Below, one piece after another: positions 57,990 through 64,000 of a stretch of DNA of 64,000 nt (positions are counted from its first letter, which is position 1; every line of letters starts with the position of its first letter). Origin of the DNA: Rhypophila decipiens. Lineage: Eukaryota; Ascomycota; Sordariomycetes; Sordariales; Naviculisporaceae. The position numbers and the translations under genes were made by a program. Location: assembly GCA_033297075.1 (NCBI GenBank), contig MU858117.1:62001-126000 (forward strand), written 5' to 3'. Below the pieces are notes generated by a model, which saw only the letters and a list, made by a program, of their open reading frames with translations, searched no databases and was not told the DNA's origin.

Positions 57990-58483
57990 ACGGATCAAAA
58001 TTGGAGGAAACTGGCGTCGGGTTGGGATGGCGTGATTTCGTCGCGAACTTTCTGGTTCTTTTTTGCAGCGTGGAAAAAATCTTACGGCATCACGTCGGGA
58101 TTATGGGCTGGCGTTTTAGGTCATGTATGGGAATGGAATGGAAACTTGCATTTCTAGATGAACGCCACCACGCATGCCACATGCCTTTTCTGGGAGGAAA
58201 AAGGAAATGAATAGTACCACCAAGAACCGAAAATGACAGAATCCGCTTCAACTCCCCGCTAGAATCAAAGAATGCATGAAGGAATTGATATCATGAACCC
58301 AGCGACCTTGAACTCCCTTGACTGTGCCGAACCCGGAAATTCCCATGTGAAACCATCTTGCTTTACCTAGTGACCTTGAACTCGCTTGACCGTACCGAGA
58401 ACTCCATGTAAATCCACATTGCCTTCACTTGCTTCGTCTGTGAAGGTTTCCCAGTGGCAGTTTTGGTGACTTTAGTCATCCTG
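57990..58483. other. 3' intergenic spacer downstream of RPS13 with imperfect 68-bp direct repeat
   Basis: This is the 3' flank of RPS13. Two imperfect copies of a segment beginning GACCTTGAACTC (58301-58355 and 58369-58420, period 68 bp) lie just beyond the open SDC1 extension. No gene is seen. Confidence 0.55.
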
Positions 58484-58687
58484 TTAAAGATTTTCGCCGT
58501 CTTCAACGGGGGCATTAGACTCTTCAACGGGCGCATTAGAGCCCGATGTTGAGGCCGCTGGGCTTTCCAATTGAATGGATCGCTGTTCAACGGGGGTATT
58601 CGAATCTTCAACAGGGGCATTAGAATCCGATGCTGCCGTCGCTGGGCTTTCCAATTCATTGGATCGCTGTTCAACGGGCGCATGAGA
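58484..58687 (-). other. In-frame 67-codon extension of SDC1 beyond its TAG stop
   Basis: Directly after the SDC1 stop (58688-58690), the same frame is open for 67 codons and ends with TAA at 58484-58486. The peptide is not random: it holds heptads of the form (D/E/G)SNAPVE and two further copies of the QRSxxLESPA element that closes the annotated protein. The first codon triplet after the stop continues the heptad (SHAPVE). Either the TAG truncates a formerly longer protein, or it is read through, or it is a sequencing error. No splice site that would bypass the TAG while keeping the DPY30 motif was found. Confidence 0.7.
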
Positions 58688-58732
58688 CTATGATGCTGCC
58701 GCCGCCGGGCCTTCCAGTTCCTTGGATCGCTG
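58502..58732 (-). repeat. Tandem repeat spanning SDC1 3' end (63/84-nt units with 21-nt subunits)
   Basis: Unit A (58732-58670, 63 nt) is the last coding part of SDC1 plus its stop. Unit B (58669-58586) and unit C (58585-58502) are 84 nt each: a diverged 63-nt copy plus one extra 21-nt subunit. Each unit begins CAG CGA TCC. All lengths are multiples of 21, so the SDC1 frame is kept throughout. Confidence 0.88.
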
Positions 58733-59669
58733 GAGAAGAAACTCGCCGAGAACTCGGAGGGGATCCGAGGGTCTGTAATTTCACAAGTACCTGGTCAGCA
58801 AATGGCGATAGGGGTACAGGAGTTTCCCCTTCAGAGTGCCAACTCACTGCTCCTTGGCAATCAGCTTCATGCCCTGCATCAAGACACTTGTGACCTTTTG
58901 GTTGATGTACTGTCGCACGGGTGCACCATGGGCAGGCGCCTCGGAGGGCATCGTAAAGGAAGGGCCCGTCTCGGGGTTCGCGGACGCTGCTCTCGAGGTG
59001 GTTCTATCGCCTTCGAGGCCGGCGCCGCCCACGCGCGCGAGGGCTGGTGTCGGAGACGGGGCGTTGCTGGAGGAGTTGGCGGCGTTTGCTGAGGACGCTG
59101 TAGCTGCTCCGGCTGTCAAGCCCGAGAGAGCTGCGGACTTTTTTTGGGCTCGTGTTAGCATGTTGGTGTATGGTATGGTAGTATGTGGATGGTTAGCTGG
59201 GGAGGGACTCCCGACGAGCGGAGGGGAAAAGTAGCGAGCTCGTAAGCTGGGTGAAGGGATTGAAAGGATACAAAGACATGAAGAACGGATCAGAGTGCAA
59301 TTTAACCTTTTCTCAAAGGAAAGTCGGACGAGCAAACATGAGGTGGGCAGAAAGACGGGCAGGTAGGTGGGTAGCAAGCAAGCAAAGAAGGGCAGGCGGT
59401 TGAAAGGATATGATATTGCGTTCTTGCACGAAACATACCTCTGGCTGTTCAGAAGCGGGAACATCTGACATATGGGTGTCCTTTGGCTCCGAATCAGTTA
59501 GTGCTCCGGATTCTACGCCCTCTGTAGTTAATGATGTCTCCCCATTGACTGGGATATCAGCTTCTGTGGCCGGGACCCCTTGTGCTTCTGTGGATTTGGT
59601 GGTTGCGTCTTTGTCGAGAAGCTCGGCGTTGACTGCTTCTGTCGGCGGGGGGTGCGTGGGTTCGGACAT
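58688..59669 (-). CDS. SDC1: COMPASS subunit Sdc1 (DPY30 family)
   Basis: This is a small subunit of the Set1/COMPASS histone H3K4 methyltransferase; its dimeric DPY30 helices dock on Bre2. Three exons (59669-59439, 59137-58848, 58772-58688) give 201 residues. The DPY30 motif is at about residues 150-192: PVRQYINQKVTSVLMQGMKL, IAKEQ, then across the last 75-nt intron PSDPLRVLGEFLLQRSKEL. The N-terminus is acidic, Thr/Glu/Pro-rich and disordered. Intron 1 is 301 nt with an acceptor after an A-run; this junction keeps frame and has a CTAAC branch site, but it is the least certain. An alternative start at 59159-59161 (MLTRAQKKS) would give a 132-residue form without exon 1. The stop TAG aligns with an Asp codon in the downstream repeats, and the frame stays open for another 67 codons. 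Confidence 0.88.
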
Positions 59670-60089
59670 TGTCGTGCTTTTGAAGGCAATTGAGGCTGGG
59701 TATTACAGTATTATATAGTAGACAAACAAAAGGCGTCCTCAGTTCGTTGACAATATGACGATCAAGAAGTTCCATGGGTTTTCCAATTCAAGTTCCTGGT
59801 CCGGTCCCTCGGTCCCTTACAGGCCCCACTTTAATGATGCAGGGCCAAGCAGGAAGCTTCCTCTGAAAGTGTGACACGAAGTCACGGGATGTCGTGTTTC
59901 CCCTTTCCCCCACTCGGTCGCGCTTTCTTGCTCCGTGATGTCTGCCTGAATCTCCGTCATGGCTTTACGAAATCTCCCATGGATTGTAAACCCCGTCTAT
60001 GCCCCTTTACCTCAAGCATTCATCACTGCCCGTGAGATGATACAGACTGGCTTTTACACACATAATCTCATGCCTCCGCACCCCGGATA
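59670..60089. promoter_or_regulatory. Divergent promoter region, SDC1 / FAN1
   Basis: This is 420 bp between divergent ATGs. A TATA-like ATTATATAG occurs at 59710-59718, about 45 bp from the SDC1 start. No other element is assigned. Confidence 0.5.
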
Positions 60090-62754
60090 ATGGACCGGTT
60101 TGTGAAGAGGTCCGGACCTCGGACTTCCACGAGGAACCCTTCACCATCTCCTGTTTCTAGGGAAGATGCACTGCGTCCAGCCAAGAAACGGCGGATTGAA
60201 GTGCTCAAGAGTGAAGACCGCGAAGATAGCCTTTCATCATTGTCCTCTGACGACGATGGTGGCGAGGCAGGGACGGATGATGCGGCTCTCAAGGTAGAGT
60301 CCAATGTCTCAGATAAGAACTATGATTCAGAAACTGGAATAGCACCCACGAGCTACCAGACGGCATTTGAAAGCGCACTGCCTGCCGTCCCTGACGACCA
60401 ACAAGCAATCCAGGAATATGATCTCATCAAGGCTTCTCAGGGGTCTCAGAGCGAAGGACCGACGACTAGCGATGAGACTCTAGCACGGATCAACAATCGC
60501 TCTTGGGTCCCAGGCAGAAGTTCTATCTATGTTGACGCTTTCAACTTTGCCCTTGACACCGTGCTCCAAGATGAAATCCACCTGTTCAACGATAAGGAGA
60601 AGCGTGTTTTTGAACAGTGGCAATCATTGACCTACGAGGCTCAGTATCTGTTAGTAGTTCATCTAAGCTCACCCCTAATCAGCTAACACAATTGACAGAT
60701 ATGTTCGACTGTTTCTTCGAAAAACTGCCTCTTGGCATCGCGCCGAGCGTTTGAAGAGTTACACCGACATCTCGGATGTAGACCTCGCGATAGCAACCCT
60801 CCTGCAGGCAAGGGACTTGCCTGGTGCTCAATATGAAGAGCAACCCGAGACAGAAGAGGTAGAAGGAGTCATTTTGGGAGACTCTTTTGCATTCGTTGAT
60901 AGCTCCGAGTCGTATATCAATACTGTCGAGGAAGCTGCATCGCAGTTGAGTCTTGACGAGCTTAAACTCGTTGCAAAGGATGCAAAGGTGCGGGGAAAGA
61001 ATAAAGCTGGCTTGATCGACGCCATCTGTCGTATGAGCGCCCAGCAGGCCGGTCTTTTTTCTTTTGGTATACGGCGGACCAGCACGAATGCCTCAATGGA
61101 CTCAAATGACAGCCAAGAATATGACCCGAGTCTGAATAACAAAGACTCCAATCGCAAAGCACATTTCTTAGCCAAGATACTAACCATAACGGGGCCTCTA
61201 GTTCGACTGTCAGAAAACATCTTCAAGCTGTTCGAGCGGGTTCATTTGGTCTTTTACAGATCAACAGAGTGGACAGAAAAGTCGTTGACAACCATTATTC
61301 TGGCCAGGATGTCGAAGCGAAACTTTCCCGAGTATCTGGTGTGCCGATCATCAAACATCTTCGCAACTCGGAAAGATCTGATTGAGTTTGAGAATGCCAT
61401 GAGGCGGGAATACGACGTGGACCAAGTCCTCCAGTTCAACGGTCCGCCTGGCGAGCAAGGATTCTTAAAGATCGTGGATATATTCGAGAGCATATCAGCT
61501 CGATGGCGACAGCTACTCGTCGAAGAGCAACATAAAGAAGAGAGTGTTTATGAGTATGGCGAAGGAGCCTATCTCCGCCGTTTCAATGCTGCCCATGCCT
61601 ACACACGTATCGCTCATAAAGCAGCCGATGCTCTCGGTCGCCTTCACAGATACAAGGACGAGTACGAGCTTCTGGATGAGCTCCTCAGCCAACGTCTTTT
61701 CCACCCGTCTCGGCGAGGGTCATGGTATCAACGGAAAGCATTGTTGGAAGAGCATTACATGTGGAAGGACGAGGCAGATACAGTCCCAGCCAACGTCGAG
61801 GCAAGAAAGCAACAATGGTGTCAGAAAGCACTTGCGACATGCGAACAAGCACTTCAGGACAACGACTGTCACTTGATATACCATTACGACCTGCAAAAAC
61901 GCCTCATGAAGCTTGAGAAGCGGCTTCGCGTCCCACTCCGGCTAAAACATGACTTTAGTCATTTACGACTGAACCATCCTGAGGAGCAGTCATTCATCGG
62001 GATCCAACTGGTGCGTGATGATCCAGATGCCAAAGGGAAATCCGGAGGTGCACCAAGTACCAAGACCATCTGGCTGGACGAACTGGGAGAGCCGGGAGAA
62101 GACGGCAAACCGCAGCACGTCAGCGTTGAGGAGATGTGTCTCTCTCATTACCGCAGCCAAGGGTGGAAAGGATTTCACAGCGAAGGTGGAATCCTACGGA
62201 CACTTTTTGCATATCTCTTTTTTGACATTCTGTTTGTATACGTCCCCAATGTCTTTCAGACTGCATTTCAGACCTGTCCCCTCGATCTCTTCACAGACGC
62301 TTTCTACCCCACCCGCGCGAGCGAGATCAACCACAGGCTTGTCGAAATTGCCAACGGAGGTGCCGAGGCTCTCATACGGAAGGTGGACGAGAGCGAAAGG
62401 GTGCGCCGCACGTGCGTCGTAGGTCTGAACTGGGACTTTGAGCTGGAAGACCTTGTGGAGTTGGTGAACTGTTTTGGCGGCGGGGCGCTGGCTGCCGTGT
62501 GCAAAGTCATGGCACAGGACTACAGAGCTCGAGGAGGCGGCGTGCCGGACCTCATGCTCTGGCGGGTTCAAGCAGAGGCAGAGAATGCCATCGCGGGCGA
62601 CGAGCGTAAAGGCGAGGTCCTATTCGCCGAGGTGAAAAGCGCCAACGACCGCCTCAGTGACACGCAGCGACTTTGGATCCACGTCCTGACCGGAGCTGGT
62701 GTCCGAGTTGCGCTCTGCAACGCAGTGGCCAAGGAAGTCAGGACTATTGGCTGA
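60090..62754 (+). CDS. FAN1: FAN1 family structure-specific nuclease
   Basis: This is a 5' flap endonuclease and 5'-3' exonuclease acting in interstrand-crosslink repair. Two exons, 60090-60649 and 60699-62754, with a 49-nt intron give 871 residues. The N-terminus has a basic PAKKRRIEVLK nuclear signal and an acidic Ser-rich stretch, with no UBZ zinc finger, as in other fungal members. The phase-2 splice restores QYLYVRLFLRKTASWHRAER, a hallmark of the family. A SAP-like segment follows (LSLDELKLVAKDAKVRGKNK), then a helical TPR-like region. The C-terminal VRR-Nuc domain shows GGGVPDLMLW and EVLFAEVKSANDRLSDTQ, with catalytic residues Asp804, Glu831 and Lys833. The start ATG at 60090 opens MDRFVKRSGPR. 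It is divergent from SDC1. The family assignment is very secure. Confidence 0.95.
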
Positions 62755-64000
62755 GCTATGGGGATTCACTCAATCGTGTTACCAATATGTCAAGAGTTTT
62801 GGCGCCGTCGGCACATTCTGGATGGATGGTTGTGATGGAGACAAAAATAGCAGCAAACTTTGGATTTGTCGATGTGTACAAATTATCAATTATACCAACA
62901 TGATGAAAGGAGACATCAAAGCATTATCATCAGCTCCCCGGCAAAGCATCACACATCCCGCGTTACTCAATATTGCATATAGCCCCCTGCTCGACACTTA
63001 CATGTTGCCGAATCCCAAATGCAATCCAATCACACCTCTATAGCGGCGCGGTTTGGATAGCATACCGACAGACACGTGCTTTGGGCCGAGCTCAAGGAAG
63101 AAGTAATCAAACTTGAACCCAAAAATAGTCGTCATCCTGGGCCTTGTTTCAAAACATTCTTCGAAGGCTTCGAAACGTGACGGACGGCTTGGAACCCATG
63201 TCATGCACAATCTCGAAACATGACGAACAAATCGGGATCCTTATCTTCCAGGTTACGATGTAGTTACACTTTTTAGGATTTCGATTCGTTTGTTTCATCT
63301 TGGCTTTGTTTCAACTTGAAGCCTTATTGATGAGGTTTCTATTTTTGTTTGAATGTGGAGGGAGGGATTGGGGGCAAAATGCCTTGATTCGGGTATCACA
63401 CATCATTGGTCACTCGGTATCTTGAAATTATTTGATCTCGCAGCAAGCAAGGCAATCTTCCTTTTGAGAGAGAGAGTGAGAGAGGCAAGATTGCAAGATG
63501 CAGTGCACTGCTGCTGGTCCTCGGAACACTGAACAGACCCTAGTGTAGATCGACTTGGACCAGTCAGATGACATGGTTCTTCATATTGGCTTATGTACGT
63601 CGGTGATTTCACGGCGCTGTTAGAGTTTCCTTGACTGTAACGGTGAGTTTTCCTTCTCATTCGGCAGGCAATGCAAATGTGAGCACACCGAGGCTTTGGT
63701 TCAGCTCACCTTGGAGTACCCAATCGGATGGCCAGGTCTGGGATCTACACCTTGTCTCCGTCCCTGGATCCAGGTCTCCCTCTTGCAGAATTACCGTGAG
63801 TGCAGTGCCTGAGCGAGCGGAGAGTACGAGCCCGTCGCCTTTCGGGGCCGCTCATCTTCCTCGCTGTTACCGTGACAGGGTGCCCGGAGATGACGATAAC
63901 TTGAAAGTAGTACATATCATATCCGTACCTTCTCATCAATGAATGTCAGATCAGCTCTCAATTTCTCACATCATCACCAAGCCGATGGAACTTTTCGCCT
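62755..64000. other. Terminal non-coding stretch, downstream of FAN1
   Basis: This is 1.25 kb to the window edge. Only short frames without family features are present. A GA-rich run (GAGAGAGAGTGAGAGAGG) lies at 63466-63483. A gene continuing beyond the edge cannot be excluded. Confidence 0.5.

Noticed and set aside
1..64000. CRISPR arrays, prophage, insertion sequences or an NRPS/PKS cluster
   Set aside because: The DNA is fungal and nuclear. No spaced direct-repeat arrays, transposase motifs or megasynthase domains were seen on either strand.

Overview
The window is nuclear DNA of a filamentous ascomycete (Pezizomycotina; Sordariomycetes is my best guess, species not identified). The evidence is that protein genes carry short GT-AG introns (mostly 49-95 nt) with CTAAC/CTGAC-type branch sites, there is a dispersed 5S rRNA gene of the Neurospora kind, and there are homologues of filamentous-fungus regulators such as FlbC and Rax2. 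I see no prokaryotic features, CRISPR array, convincing transposon or tRNA gene.

Layout. 1-1204 (+): 3' part of ARPC2. 1540-3855 (-): an eight-exon type I Baeyer-Villiger-like flavin monooxygenase. 5529-6785 (-): TFIIF beta. 7568-9068 (+): five-finger CCCH protein of the ZC3H3 type. 9511-10827 (-): HAD-family phosphatase-like protein. 11882-12481 (+): small Cys/His-rich hypothetical protein. 13119-14807 (-): UBE3D/Ipa1-like protein. 15287-18910 (+): intronless SF3B1. 18911-28410: 9.5 kb without a recognisable gene. 28411-29697 (-): FlbC-like C2H2 conidiation regulator. 29698-42503: 12.8 kb containing only a 5S rRNA gene (40719-40836, +). 42504-46226 (-): RAX2. 49992-51111 (-): LCL3. 51553-52928 (-): OGG1. 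53356-55502 (+): U2AF65. 57120-57989 (+): RPS13. 58688-59669 (-): SDC1/DPY30. 60090-62754 (+): FAN1. 62755-64000: nothing recognised.

The genes are mostly housekeeping and do not form one pathway. Several act in RNA synthesis or processing (TFIIF beta, ZC3H3-like, UBE3D/Ipa1, SF3B1, U2AF65). OGG1 and FAN1 act in DNA repair, and ARPC2 and RAX2 in cortical actin and polarity. FlbC and SDC1 act in developmental or chromatin regulation. Four tight divergent pairs (TFIIF beta/ZC3H3, UBE3D/SF3B1, OGG1/U2AF65, SDC1/FAN1) probably share promoter regions.

Most notable observations. (1) The SDC1 reading frame continues for 67 codons beyond its TAG through 63/21-nt repeats whose first copy is the end of the gene itself. 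(2) Two gene deserts flank the flbC homologue and are rich in TACGGA/TCCGTA words and palindromes. (3) There are two inferred GC-AG introns, one inside the U2AF65 gene. (4) A 396-nt UBE3D intron stays open in frame for 117 codons. (5) SF3B1 has Asn where human SF3B1 has Val1078.
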